Shown here one piece after another: positions 23,078-31,695 of a stretch of DNA of 64,000 nt; the stretch's first letter is position 1, and the number at the start of each line of letters is the position of its first letter. Below the pieces are notes generated by a model. That model saw only the letters and a program-made list of their open reading frames with translations. It searched no databases and was not told the origin of the DNA. This DNA comes from Nocardioides sp. Root1257 (GTDB lineage Bacteria > Actinomycetota > Actinomycetes > Propionibacteriales > Nocardioidaceae). The stretch spans positions 1,075,454 through 1,139,453 of the forward strand of contig NZ_LMDV01000001.1 in assembly GCF_001425175.1 (NCBI RefSeq), in the 5' to 3' direction. The translations under genes and the position numbers were made by a program.

Positions 23078-26000
23078 TTACTTCTTGTGCTTCTTCTTCA
23101 CCGCCTTGACCTTCTTCGCCGGCGACGTCGCCGAGGCGCTGGCGTAGCCGGAGCGGGAGGCGGTCACGGTGACCGTGATCCGCTTGCCCGCGTCGGCACG
23201 ACGGAGGCGGTACTTCTTGCCGTGGACCGCCTTGATGACGCTGCCGTTGCGCTTCCAGGTGAAGACGTACGACGTGGCGGCCGGTGTCCACGTGCCCGGC
23301 GTGGCGGTGAGGACCTTGCCGATCTTCGCCGTGCCGAGCAGTCGCGGCTTCGCGGTGCTCCGCAGGGCCGTGGTGCCGGGCTTGACCGCGTTGACCTGAA
23401 CGAGCCGGTACGGCGACAGGGTGACCGGTCCGACGAGGCCGTACTCCTGGGTCAGGCCACGGTTCTTGATGCCCGTGTCCAGCTGGTACAGGCGGTTGTT
23501 CAAGGTCGTGGCCACCCGGACGACCACGGTGTTGGCGCCCGCGTGCAGGACCGCTCCCAGGTCGGCCTGTCCGGAGACCTGGTCGACCGGCACGTCGTGG
23601 CCGTTGACCGAGAGCCGGAACGAGTCGGTGACCTGGCCGAGGTCGATCGTCGCCCCGAGCGCGGTCGGCTTCCAGTCCGACGGCAGGTTCACCGTCGTGG
23701 TGTAGGTGCCGACGCCGGAGGCGTCCGACAGCTCCGGGATGTCCGACCACGGCTTGAGCCCGTTGGCCGTCACCGAGACGACCGACTTCGTGGTCTCGGA
23801 CCCGGCCGCGCCGGTGGTCCCGTAGGCGTTGGCGGGCTTCCAGTCCTCGACGTCGAGGGCCCACGTGCTCCGGGTCAGGTCGACCGCCGCCGGCACGTCG
23901 GTGACCGTCGAGACGATCGGCGAGCTCGTGCCACCGAGCGTCGTGACGTAGTGACCGTTGGCGGACGCCTTGATGAAGACGTTGCTGCCGGTCGTCGAGA
24001 CACCGTCGGCCGTGGTGCTGTCGACGTACGCCGTCGGGGCGGTGACGCCGAAGGTGCCGGGCGACGTGGTCAGCGCGATGACGGTGGAGGCGTCACGCTC
24101 GAGGTGGAGCTTGACCGTGACCCGGTCGCCGGCACGGCTGTACTCGGAGATCGGTGTGATCTCCCCCGACCAGGTGTCGAGCAGGACCGGGATCCCAGCA
24201 CCCTCCAGGGTGACGGTGGTGTCGACAGCGTTCCCGGTGGCCATGCACGGGTTGAGGATCGACCCGGTGGTGTGGCAGACGTCCGGGTCCTCGTACAGGT
24301 TGCTCGGGTTCTGGCCGTAGAGGGCGTTGTTGCCGGCGTACGCGTCGACGCCCTGGTTGTAGAGCCAGTAGTAGTTCGTGCCCGTGGAGGCGTCCCGACG
24401 CCGCACGCTCAGGACACTGCTGGCGTCCTTCGTCTGCGCTGCCGGCAGGAGCCCGAGCTGCTTCAGCTTGCCCGGCACCGCTGCCTCCGAGGGGACGGAG
24501 GAGAACGTCGGCTGCGCCCGCAGCTGGGCGAGCACCGCGTTCAGGTCGGTGTCGGTCGTCGCCGGGTAGGTGCCGCTGTTCTGCGGGTTCCCGACGAAGA
24601 TGATCGGCAGGCCGGCCTCGGCGTAGTCGAGCATCTTCTGGGCCGCGCCGACCGTCAGGGTGCCACGCGTGGTGCTGGCGGTCGGGAGCAGGAACTGGTC
24701 GAACACCAGGGCCTGGTACGCCGGGCCGTCGGCGGCCAGCCGGCCGTTCGTGACCGTGGCGTTGGGCAGGTCCAGCGTGGTGTCGTCGGCGTAGTCCCAG
24801 GTGTACCCGGCGCGCTGGAGGCCGGTGTCCTGCCAGTGCTTGTTGGACGGGTCGGTGATCCCGAACGCCGCGGGGTTGGAGTAGTTCCGGTTGTAGACGG
24901 CGACGTCGACCTTAGCTGCGCCCTGGGTCAGGACCGTGGTGGTGCGGGCGAAGTAGTCGTTGTAGGCCGCGGCGTCCGTGTAGTAGGGCTGGACGCTGGT
25001 GTAGGAGTTGGAGAACCCGGTCTTGGCGTCGCCGCCGCTGTAGTTCGGGCCGGGCCAGCTGCTCGTGGACGTCGCCGTCGACGGGCGCGTGTGGTAGACG
25101 AGTCGGGTCACGCCGCCGGCGAACTCACGGTTCATCCGGACGACGAGGTCCTCGGTCGTCTGGGCGTAGGCCTCGTTGAGCACCGCACAGCACTCGGTGC
25201 TGAACCAGGTGTTGCCGGTCATGTGGTTGGCCGAGGCCATCGACCGGTAGGTGTCGGTCTGGTCGCTGCCGATCAGCGACTCGTGCTCCGAGCGGTCCAG
25301 GGCGACCGAGGTCTGGATCTGGTCGCCACCCGCCGTGGTGGGGGTGTCCTCCTGCTGCAGCCGCAGCTTCATGTTGTAGGTGTGCGCCCAGGTCTGGAAC
25401 TGCTCGATCCGGTTCGTCGTGTACAGGTCGCTGCGGACCTTGCTGAAGTCGGAGCGGATCCGTGCCGCCGAGCCGTCGCTGAACGTGTACGTCGTGGTCA
25501 GGCCGGACTGCATCGAGGTGTCGACGAGCGCGCCCAGCAGCGGCACGATGTCGTAGCCCGTGCTGGCGGCGAAGTCCGTCTTCATGTTGCTGGACCACAG
25601 CTCCTGGGGCACGCCCCACGGGTCGCCTGCGTGGGAGTCGACGAAGAAGTCGCCGGCGTTCTCCTTAACGAGGTCGCCCAGCCCGCCTGCGAAGTAGGCG
25701 TCGTAGGCGTCGGTGACCTCCTGCGTGCCCTGGGTACTGAGCGTCTCGGGGGTCGTGCCGAACGGCACCGCGCGGTAGACGGTCACGAGCCAGCTGGCGC
25801 CCGGGGTCGTCGTCGGCGCCGTCCAGCTCAGGTGCCCGGCGGTGGTGCCGCCCTGGTAGCCGGAGGTGTTGGTCGCGGTCAGGGTGGAGGTGAGGTCCAC
25901 CGCGGAGTCACGCACCAGGGAGACCTGGCCACCGGTGAGGTTGGGACATCCGGCGGTGGTGCAGCGGTAGGCCACGACGGCCACGACCGTGCCCGTGGCC

Positions 26001-26572
26001 GTGCCGGGCAGGTCTGCGTCGACCGTGGCGCCGGCGGTCACCGGGTCGAAGCGGCTGAAGTTGAGGGTCCGTCGAGCGTAGGCGTCCGTGTTCGCGTACG
26101 ACTGTCCCGGGAGTGCGGCCGCGGCCTTCAGGCTCACGGTGATGCCGAGCTGCTTGGCCTTGGCGTAGATCGTCGTCAGCTGCGCCGTGGTCGGCACACC
26201 ACCCTGGCCGATCTCGACGCCACCGATGTTGTGGGCAGCGGCGTCCTCCAGGTCGGCCTCGAGCGAGGCGGTGGTGGTCAGCGGGTCGGCGGGCTTGAAG
26301 TTCCACCGCACCCACGGCTTCTCGCTGGTCGACGGGTCCGCGAACGTCGACGCGGTCAGCGGCGTGACCGGGTTGATGCTCGCGTAGGCAGCGGTCGTCG
26401 GAGCCTGCCCGTCGGGGGTCGTGCCCGCCAGGGCGGTCTGCGCGCCGCCACCCACGGCCAGCGCGCTCAGTGCGAGCGCGCCGATCGCGGCGGCGGTGCC
26501 GACGCGGCGTCCGAGCCGGTTGTCTCCCTGCCCTGCGGATGTCTCCGCAGAGCGGCTTCCCAATTTCAACAC
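23078..26572 (-). CDS. Secreted glycoside hydrolase, alpha-L-rhamnosidase (GH106-like)
   Basis: A 1164-residue exported enzyme. GTG 26572 has GGAG about six bases upstream. A twin-basic N-terminus and hydrophobic segment end near TALAG (about residue 50). The WVRWNFKPADP and GGVEIG segments near the front and the size match GH106 rhamnosidases, which remove terminal rhamnose from plant or bacterial glycans. The C-terminus has a beta-sandwich domain and a Lys-rich bacterial repeat ending KKKHKK. It is preceded by a small LuxR-type gene on the same strand. The shared operator motif is absent, so it looks independent of the catabolic regulon. Confidence 0.78.
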   Translation of the reverse strand: MLKLGSRSAETSAGQGDNRLGRRVGTAAAIGALALSALAVGGGAQTALAGTTPDGQAPTTAAYASINPVTPLTASTFADPSTSEKPWVRWNFKPADPLTTTASLEADLEDAAAHNIGGVEIGQGGVPTTAQLTTIYAKAKQLGITVSLKAAAALPGQSYANTDAYARRTLNFSRFDPVTAGATVDADLPGTATGTVVAVVAYRCTTAGCPNLTGGQVSLVRDSAVDLTSTLTATNTSGYQGGTTAGHLSWTAPTTTPGASWLVTVYRAVPFGTTPETLSTQGTQEVTDAYDAYFAGGLGDLVKENAGDFFVDSHAGDPWGVPQELWSSNMKTDFAASTGYDIVPLLGALVDTSMQSGLTTTYTFSDGSAARIRSDFSKVRSDLYTTNRIEQFQTWAHTYNMKLRLQQEDTPTTAGGDQIQTSVALDRSEHESLIGSDQTDTYRSMASANHMTGNTWFSTECCAVLNEAYAQTTEDLVVRMNREFAGGVTRLVYHTRPSTATSTSSWPGPNYSGGDAKTGFSNSYTSVQPYYTDAAAYNDYFARTTTVLTQGAAKVDVAVYNRNYSNPAAFGITDPSNKHWQDTGLQRAGYTWDYADDTTLDLPNATVTNGRLAADGPAYQALVFDQFLLPTASTTRGTLTVGAAQKMLDYAEAGLPIIFVGNPQNSGTYPATTDTDLNAVLAQLRAQPTFSSVPSEAAVPGKLKQLGLLPAAQTKDASSVLSVRRRDASTGTNYYWLYNQGVDAYAGNNALYGQNPSNLYEDPDVCHTTGSILNPCMATGNAVDTTVTLEGAGIPVLLDTWSGEITPISEYSRAGDRVTVKLHLERDASTVIALTTSPGTFGVTAPTAYVDSTTADGVSTTGSNVFIKASANGHYVTTLGGTSSPIVSTVTDVPAAVDLTRSTWALDVEDWKPANAYGTTGAAGSETTKSVVSVTANGLKPWSDIPELSDASGVGTYTTTVNLPSDWKPTALGATIDLGQVTDSFRLSVNGHDVPVDQVSGQADLGAVLHAGANTVVVRVATTLNNRLYQLDTGIKNRGLTQEYGLVGPVTLSPYRLVQVNAVKPGTTALRSTAKPRLLGTAKIGKVLTATPGTWTPAATSYVFTWKRNGSVIKAVHGKKYRLRRADAGKRITVTVTASRSGYASASATSPAKKVKAVKKKHKK

Positions 26573-26630
26573 GAAGGTCTCCTGACCGTGAATCGTTTCG
26601 AATTGCGTACGGCGGTCGGTGGTCGATCAG

Positions 26631-26861
26631 TCACTCGATGAGTCCCTGACGGAGCGCGAGCACGACGGCGTGGATGTCGTTGCGTGCCTCGAGCTCCCGG
26701 CGGATGTGGCGCATCCGTTCGTTGACCGCACTTCGGTCACAGCCCAGAGCCTCGGCAAGGGCGTCGCGATCCAGCCCGGAAGCCACCATCCGCAGGAGAC
26801 GTCGGTTCACGTCTCCCGCCGCGTCGGACCTGGTGAGGTCGGGTGCGGCGCTACGGGACAA
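26631..26861 (-). CDS. Small LuxR-type HTH protein
   Basis: A 76-residue protein made almost only of a LuxR-like helix-turn-helix (RLLRMVASGLDRDALAE onward, with RSAVNERMRHIRREL as the recognition helix). The start is TTG 26861 with GGAGAG close upstream. It is 58 bases upstream of the rhamnosidase gene in the same direction and may regulate it. A receiver or sensor domain is missing. Confidence 0.6.
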   Translation of the reverse strand: MSRSAAPDLTRSDAAGDVNRRLLRMVASGLDRDALAEALGCDRSAVNERMRHIRRELEARNDIHAVVLALRQGLIE

Positions 26862-26994
26862 CTTCTCTCCAGGGCTTGAATCGTTTCAGCACGAAGTGGT
26901 GCAATCGTGTCCGCCGGCGTGTGACGGACGCAACCCTCTGGAGTGATCGCGGTCACACGCTTTTGAATAGCCGCCTATCTCCGAGGTGATACCC

Positions 26995-27966
26995 GTGGAC
27001 CCGCTCGACCGCATTGACTGGAACCTCGTGCCGGCACTCGACGCCCTGCTCCAGGAGCGCAACGTCAGTCGTGCGGCTCGTCGCCTGTCGGTCAGCCAGT
27101 CCGCGGCCAGCGGCGCGCTCGCCCGACTTCGACGGCACTTCGGGGACGACCTGCTGGTGCGCCAGGGCGCCGGCTACGTGCTCACCCCACTCGCTCAGGG
27201 CCTGGCGACGCCCGCCCAGCAGGCCGTGGCCGGAGTGGGTGACCTGCTGGGGTCGACCCGGTCGTTCGACCCAGCGACCAGCACCCGCGAGTTCGTCGTC
27301 GTCACGAGCGAGTACGGGCAGACGCTGTTCGGCGCGGACCTGGTCCGACGCATGCGCGCGGCAGCGCCGTACGCCCGGCTCGCCTTCCGCGGCCTTTCCA
27401 CGCCGCCCGGCACCGGAGGCTGGTTCGCCACCGTCGACGGCTGGATCGGGCCGCGCGAGGCGATGCCGGACAAGCCGTCGTCCGGCTTCTACGCGGATCG
27501 CTGGGTCTGCGTGGTCGACCGCGAGAGCACCGCTGCCGACGAGGTCCTCGACCTCAGCAGCGCCCGCGAGCGGTCCTGGGTGATCCCGACGGTCGCGAAG
27601 CACCGCGACGTGCCGTGGCGCAAGCGACTGCTCGACCACGGCATCGACCTCAACATCGTCGTCACGACGGAGAGCTTCAGCGCCATCCCCTACCTCGTCG
27701 CGGGCACGGACCAGGTCGGCCTGGTGCAGGCATCGCTGCTCGACCGTCTCGGAGCCGACACGGGTGTCCGAGCCCTCGAGTGTCCGTGGCCGATGCCGCC
27801 GCTGGCCTTCACGCTGTGGTGGCACGAGAACCGCGAGAACGACCACGCCCACCGCTGGTTCCGCGACCAGGTCGCCGCGGTCATGGCCGTGCCGCCCCCC
27901 GGAGACCCCGCACCAGCACCGGGATCACCACCGCCGCAGCAAGTAGGTGCAGCGCGACGAGGGTGA
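26995..27966 (+). CDS. LysR-family transcriptional regulator
   Basis: A 323-residue LysR-type regulator. The N-terminus has the NodD-like DWNLVPALDALL and the HTH (VSRAARRLSVSQSAASGALARLRRHF region) followed by a ligand-binding domain. GTG 26995 is chosen because GAGG lies eight bases upstream; an in-frame GTG at 26986 is the alternative. It is divergent from the small LuxR-type/rhamnosidase pair and probably regulates them or an unseen target. The Pro-rich last 25 residues overlap the 3' end of the convergent gene at 27881 by 86 bp. Confidence 0.85.
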   Translation: MDPLDRIDWNLVPALDALLQERNVSRAARRLSVSQSAASGALARLRRHFGDDLLVRQGAGYVLTPLAQGLATPAQQAVAGVGDLLGSTRSFDPATSTREFVVVTSEYGQTLFGADLVRRMRAAAPYARLAFRGLSTPPGTGGWFATVDGWIGPREAMPDKPSSGFYADRWVCVVDRESTAADEVLDLSSARERSWVIPTVAKHRDVPWRKRLLDHGIDLNIVVTTESFSAIPYLVAGTDQVGLVQASLLDRLGADTGVRALECPWPMPPLAFTLWWHENRENDHAHRWFRDQVAAVMAVPPPGDPAPAPGSPPPQQVGAARRG

Positions 27967-28273
27967 CGGCCGTGGCGACATCGGCCCCCGAGACGAGCGG
28001 CGGCACCAACGAGAGCGCGGTCAGGGCACCGGCGATCCACAAGAACCTGTCCGCGGGGCGACCGCTCCAGCGCAGCAGCGCTACGGCGATGAGCACGCCC
28101 ACGACGGAGAGGACGGCCGTCACGAAGGCGATACCGGACACCGGGATCACCTCGCCGCCGTCGGGGACCTCGAGGTCGACGCCGGCCGCGCGACCGAGCG
28201 CCGCGCCGACGGTGGTGCACACCGTCGCCACGAGCGTGCCGAGCAGGCCGGCTCCGACGAGCCGGCGGGTCAC
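27881..28273 (-). CDS. Small membrane protein, DUF6069-like
   Basis: A 130-residue protein with four predicted membrane segments (LVGAGLLGTLVATV; VSGIAFVTAVLSVVGVLIAV; FLWIAGALTALSLV; AVTLVALHLLAAAVVI). It resembles the DUF6069 membrane family of actinobacteria. GTG 28273 overlaps the sigma-factor stop as GTGA, so the two are one operon. Function unknown. Confidence 0.7.
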   Translation of the reverse strand: MTRRLVGAGLLGTLVATVCTTVGAALGRAAGVDLEVPDGGEVIPVSGIAFVTAVLSVVGVLIAVALLRWSGRPADRFLWIAGALTALSLVPPLVSGADVATAVTLVALHLLAAAVVIPVLVRGLRGAARP

Positions 28274-29214
28274 GCCGGGAGCCGTTCGGGCAGTCCCAGC
28301 CGCGGGAACTGGTCGGCGTGGAAGATCACGACCTCGGTGATCGCCCCGCCCGAGATGCGCAGCACGTCGATGCTCAGCGGCAGGTACGCCGCCGCGTGCT
28401 CCTGCCACAGGTAGAAGCCGATGGCGGGCTGCCGGTTCACCGACGTCGGTACGCCGCGCAGGCCCGTCAGCTCCGGGAAGCCGTCCGCGACCCAGTCGGC
28501 GACCACGGCGTCCCGGCCGACGTGCAGGCCCGGGGTGGGCGGCATCGAGGAGCGCACGTCGGCGCGCAGCATGGTGGCCAGCTCGTCGACGTCCGTGGCC
28601 ACGCTGGCGTCGGTGAAGCGGCGGACCAGGTCGCGCGTCCCTGCGTCCTCGTCGCCACCGCTCCAGTCCTGGCGCTCGGCGGGCAGGTGCTCCCGCATCC
28701 CGGCCCGGGCCCGCTGCAGCGCGCTGTTGACGGAGTTCACGGAGTCGCCGAGCAGGTCTGCGACGTCCTTCGCCGGCCAGCCGAGCACGTCGCGCAGGAT
28801 CAGCACGGCGCGCGGGCGGGGGGCGAGGTGCTGGACAGCGACCAGGTAGGCCAGCTCGATCGTCTCCCGCGCGACCGTGAGCGCCTCCGGCTCGTCGCCG
28901 TCGACGGCCGGCAGCTCGTCGAGCAGGCGGTCCGGGTAGGGCTGCAGCCACGGCACCTCGCCGCCGGTCGCCGGCGCCGGGCGACGCTTCGCGAGCAGGT
29001 CCAGGCACGCGTTGGTGGCGATCCGGTAGAGCCACGCCCGGAACGTCGAGCGCCCCTCGAAGGTCTCGCGGCGCCGCCAGGCACGCAGGAAGGTCTCCTG
29101 CACAGCGTCCTCGGCGTCCTCGAACGACCCGAGCATCCGGTAGCAGTGCACGTGCAGCTCGCGCCGGTGCGGCTCGATCAGCCCCGCGAACTCGGGCTCG
29201 TCCATCTCGCTCAT
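28270..29214 (-). CDS. ECF sigma factor with SnoaL-like C-terminal domain
   Basis: A 314-residue protein. Region 2 (about 10-75, HVHCYRMLGSFEDAEDAVQE) and region 4 (about 130-185, VLGWPAKDVADLLGDSVNSVN) are typical of ECF sigma factors; the C-terminal 120 residues resemble a SnoaL/NTF2-like domain. This architecture is a known ECF group in which the extra domain affects activity. GAGG precedes ATG 29214. It is the first gene of a two-gene operon with the DUF6069-like membrane protein. Confidence 0.88.
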   Translation of the reverse strand: MSEMDEPEFAGLIEPHRRELHVHCYRMLGSFEDAEDAVQETFLRAWRRRETFEGRSTFRAWLYRIATNACLDLLAKRRPAPATGGEVPWLQPYPDRLLDELPAVDGDEPEALTVARETIELAYLVAVQHLAPRPRAVLILRDVLGWPAKDVADLLGDSVNSVNSALQRARAGMREHLPAERQDWSGGDEDAGTRDLVRRFTDASVATDVDELATMLRADVRSSMPPTPGLHVGRDAVVADWVADGFPELTGLRGVPTSVNRQPAIGFYLWQEHAAAYLPLSIDVLRISGGAITEVVIFHADQFPRLGLPERLPA

Positions 29215-29294
29215 GTCGTCCTCACGTCTCGTCGTGTCCCGTCGTAGGTGAGACGGGCACGGGGGCGAGAACTCATCACCGGCCGGCTCCCGGA

Positions 29295-29453
29295 CTACTC
29301 GCCCACCGTGATCCGGTCGAAGGGCAGGTGCGGCTCGACGGTCGGGAACACCCAGGCGAGCAGGACCCAGACGACGACCACGAGAAGGATCGCGGCCTCG
29401 GCGACCTTGAGCCAGGTCGGTCCGGGAAGCAGGCGCCAGAGAGCGGCATACAT
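29295..29453 (-). CDS. Small conserved membrane protein, 52 residues
   Basis: A 159-base gene starting MYAALWRLLPGPTW, then one membrane segment (AILLVVVVWVLLAWVFP) and a short tail ending DRITVGE. Very similar small proteins (MYAALWRxLPGPxWxK start) are, to my recollection, widespread in actinobacteria. Function unknown. It sits between the sigma-factor gene and the last gene of the eight-gene operon, same strand. Confidence 0.75.
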   Translation of the reverse strand: MYAALWRLLPGPTWLKVAEAAILLVVVVWVLLAWVFPTVEPHLPFDRITVGE

Positions 29454-29474
29454 GGGACGAGGGTACGGATCCGG

Positions 29475-30221
29475 TCAGTGCTCGCGCAGGAGCGTGCCGT
29501 AGCCGTGCAGCTGGTCCTCGATGCCGTTCTCGCGCAGCGCCATCCACCAGGTGGCGGCGTTGATGGCGATCACCGGCTTGTCGAGCCAGCGCTCGGCCTC
29601 GTCGGCGAGCTCGGTCATGCAGAGGTTGGTGCCGCACTGGACGATCGCGTCCACGTCGGTGTCGTCGACCTCGTGGAGCGAGGCGCGCAGCGTCTGCTCG
29701 CTGACGTGCGCGATCGAGACCGCGCTCGGGCAGCTGAGGCCCTTGATCGCGCCGACCTCGAAGCCGAGCTCGGTGAAGAACGTGCGCACGTTCGCGTCGC
29801 CGATGGGCGTGTAAGGCGTGACCACGGCGATCCTCTTCGCCCCGAAGAGGTGCAGCGCCCGCTCGCACGCCTCGGCGCCGGTGGCCACCCCCAGTCCGCC
29901 GGAGAGACCCTTGATCTGCTCGACGAACTGCCGGTTGCCCTCGACGCCGTCCCAGAAGGTCTCGGCGCTCATGCCCATGACCAGGTAGTCGGGCTCCATC
30001 GTCATGATGCCTTCGACGCAGTCGGCCATCGACGCACGGATCTGCTCGAGCAGGGCCTCCATGCCCTCGTCGTCGCCGATCCGGCCGTTGCGGATCAGGA
30101 TCCGGCCGTAGTGCGACGTCACGCCGGGGACCCGCATCATGTCGAACTCGGGCTGCACGATGGTGTTGGTGCTCGGGGCGATCACGCCGAACTTGCGGCG
30201 CCAGCCGAGGCGGTCCGTCAT
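29475..30221 (-). CDS. Asp/Glu racemase superfamily, maleate isomerase or arylmalonate decarboxylase-like
   Basis: A 248-residue protein beginning with the family motif IAPSTNT. The second conserved Cys is present in IVQCGTN, but at the position of the first (Cys76 of maleate isomerase) the sequence is GMSAET, with no Cys. Having only the second Cys is the arylmalonate decarboxylase pattern, so it may decarboxylate a malonate-like acid rather than isomerise maleate. ATGA overlap with the membrane-protein gene places it last in the operon beginning at 36461. Its role would be on small diacids late in the pathway; this is inference. Confidence 0.75.
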   Translation of the reverse strand: MTDRLGWRRKFGVIAPSTNTIVQPEFDMMRVPGVTSHYGRILIRNGRIGDDEGMEALLEQIRASMADCVEGIMTMEPDYLVMGMSAETFWDGVEGNRQFVEQIKGLSGGLGVATGAEACERALHLFGAKRIAVVTPYTPIGDANVRTFFTELGFEVGAIKGLSCPSAVSIAHVSEQTLRASLHEVDDTDVDAIVQCGTNLCMTELADEAERWLDKPVIAINAATWWMALRENGIEDQLHGYGTLLREH

Positions 30222-30898
30222 GCACGGGCTCCTACGGATCGGTCGGGCTCGGTCGCGACGGCCGGCGTACGACGCAGCAGCCGCAGCGCGCCGAGCAGGA
30301 AGGACATCTGCACGATCGTGTTGGTGCCCTGCTCACCCCACTGCAGCGACTCGGACTGGTTCGGCCTGCCCGCGAGCGGCGGCAGGACGAGCGTGCCGAC
30401 GATGTAGACGACGAACAGCAGCGCGCCGAGCCGGTCGCCGTCGCGCAACGAGAGCCGGATCGCCAGCACGCCGACGAAGACCGCGCCGACGGCGGCGACG
30501 ATCAGCAGCGGCCAGGTGTCCCCCACCGCGATGGCGGCCGCGCCACCGACGACCGGCAGCACGAGGAACGGCCACCAGGGCACCTGCCGGCGCCGCCACA
30601 CCCCGACGAGCGCGCACGCGATCCCGGCGAAGCCGAAGGCCAGGCACGGGAAGAGCAGGTTCTCGAGGAACGGGTAGTTGCGGCACGGCTCGGAGGCGAC
30701 GAGCAGCTTCCAGGTGGCCTTCGCCAGGCCGCCGAGGAAGACCAGCGCACCGGCCAGCAGCGCGGGGACGCGGACGGCGGGCAGCACGCGCCCGGCGTAC
30801 TGCCCGAGCACCACGGTCCCGGCGCCCGCGAGCAGCACCGGGACGAAGTCCTCGAGCGCGAGCGCGAGGCCGTACTCGGTGCAGGGATCGACCGCCAT
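30218..30898 (-). CDS. Integral membrane protein of unknown family
   Basis: A 226-residue protein with about six or seven hydrophobic segments, e.g. FVPVLLAGAGTVVLGQYAG, ALLAGALVFLGGLA, AAIAVGDTWPLLIVAAVGAVFVGVLAI. A short acidic N-terminus contains Cys, and conserved-looking PCRNYPF and GEQGTN segments lie in loops. No transporter motif is recognised. TGATG and ATGA overlaps on both sides place it within the tetrapyrrole-like operon, so transport of a substrate or a redox role is possible but not shown. Confidence 0.65.
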   Translation of the reverse strand: MAVDPCTEYGLALALEDFVPVLLAGAGTVVLGQYAGRVLPAVRVPALLAGALVFLGGLAKATWKLLVASEPCRNYPFLENLLFPCLAFGFAGIACALVGVWRRRQVPWWPFLVLPVVGGAAAIAVGDTWPLLIVAAVGAVFVGVLAIRLSLRDGDRLGALLFVVYIVGTLVLPPLAGRPNQSESLQWGEQGTNTIVQMSFLLGALRLLRRTPAVATEPDRSVGARA

Positions 30899-31695
30899 CA
30901 GGCGCTCGCGAAGATGTCGCGCTTCTTGAAGCCCGCGGTCATGAAGCGACCCATCGCCTTGGGCGTGGTCAGCCACGCGACCCGAGTGCCGGACTTCTTC
31001 GCCGCGAGCAGGTGGTCGGCCAGCCACGGGGTGACGGTCTCGACGCGGTCGCCCAGGATGTTGAAGATCTTCTGGGCCTTCTCGAACGCCTCGGGCTGAC
31101 CGTCGTAGTCGTCCATGAGGAGGTCGGTGGCGACGATGCCGGGCGACAGGAAGCCGATCTTCACGTCGGTGCCCTTGGTCTCCTTGACCAGCGACTCGGT
31201 CAGGTAGGTGACCGCGCGCTTCGAGGCGCCGTACGTCGCCATCCCGCTCTGCACCTGGCCGGTGGAGCCGAAGCCCTCCATGTTCCAGATCCAGCCGCCC
31301 CCGGGCTGCCGGGCGAGCCCGGCCAGCGCGACGACGGAACCGTTGGTGGCGCCGAAGAGGTTGGTCGCGACGACCGACGCCACGGTGTCCTCGCCGACCT
31401 CGGTCAGCGGGCGCCGCGGCGCGGAGATGCCGGCGTTGTTGATCCAGACGTCGACGCGACCGTACGCCGAGATCGCGTGGTCCCACAGCGCCTGGACCGA
31501 CTCGCGCGAGGTGACGTCGGCGGGGACTCCCGTTGCCTGGGCGCCGAGCTCACCGAGCGCCTTGTCGACGCTCGCCTGGGAGCGACCGCAGACGACGACG
31601 CGGCAGCCGCGGGCGATCAGCTCCGTGGCGAGGCCCAGCCCGATGCCCCGGGTGCCGCCGGTGACGACGACGACCCGGCCGCCCGCAGCCGTCAC
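30898..31695 (-). CDS. Short-chain dehydrogenase resembling chlorophyll b reductase (NYC1/NOL)
   Basis: A 265-residue classical SDR: TGGTRGIG (12-19), NNAG (86-89), YGASK (155-159). Beyond generic motifs it shows features I recall from plant NYC1/NOL: NMEGFGS (138-144) where the plant enzymes have NMDGAGS, a YG(A/S)(S/T)K site, KETKGTDV then SPGIVATDLLM (184-194) like SPGMVLTDLLL, and an FNI...ETV segment (211-221). NYC1/NOL reduce the C7 formyl of chlorophyll b. GTG 31695 overlaps the upstream stop as GTGA. The SDR call is firm; the chlorophyll b reductase-like call rests on remembered similarity. Confidence 0.8.
   Translation of the reverse strand: MTAAGGRVVVVTGGTRGIGLGLATELIARGCRVVVCGRSQASVDKALGELGAQATGVPADVTSRESVQALWDHAISAYGRVDVWINNAGISAPRRPLTEVGEDTVASVVATNLFGATNGSVVALAGLARQPGGGWIWNMEGFGSTGQVQSGMATYGASKRAVTYLTESLVKETKGTDVKIGFLSPGIVATDLLMDDYDGQPEAFEKAQKIFNILGDRVETVTPWLADHLLAAKKSGTRVAWLTTPKAMGRFMTAGFKKRDIFASA

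Noticed and set aside
23087-26641. Plus-strand frame of 1184 codons opposite the rhamnosidase
   Set aside because: Pure antisense shadow of a secreted enzyme with a signal peptide and terminator; no ribosome binding site or family match.
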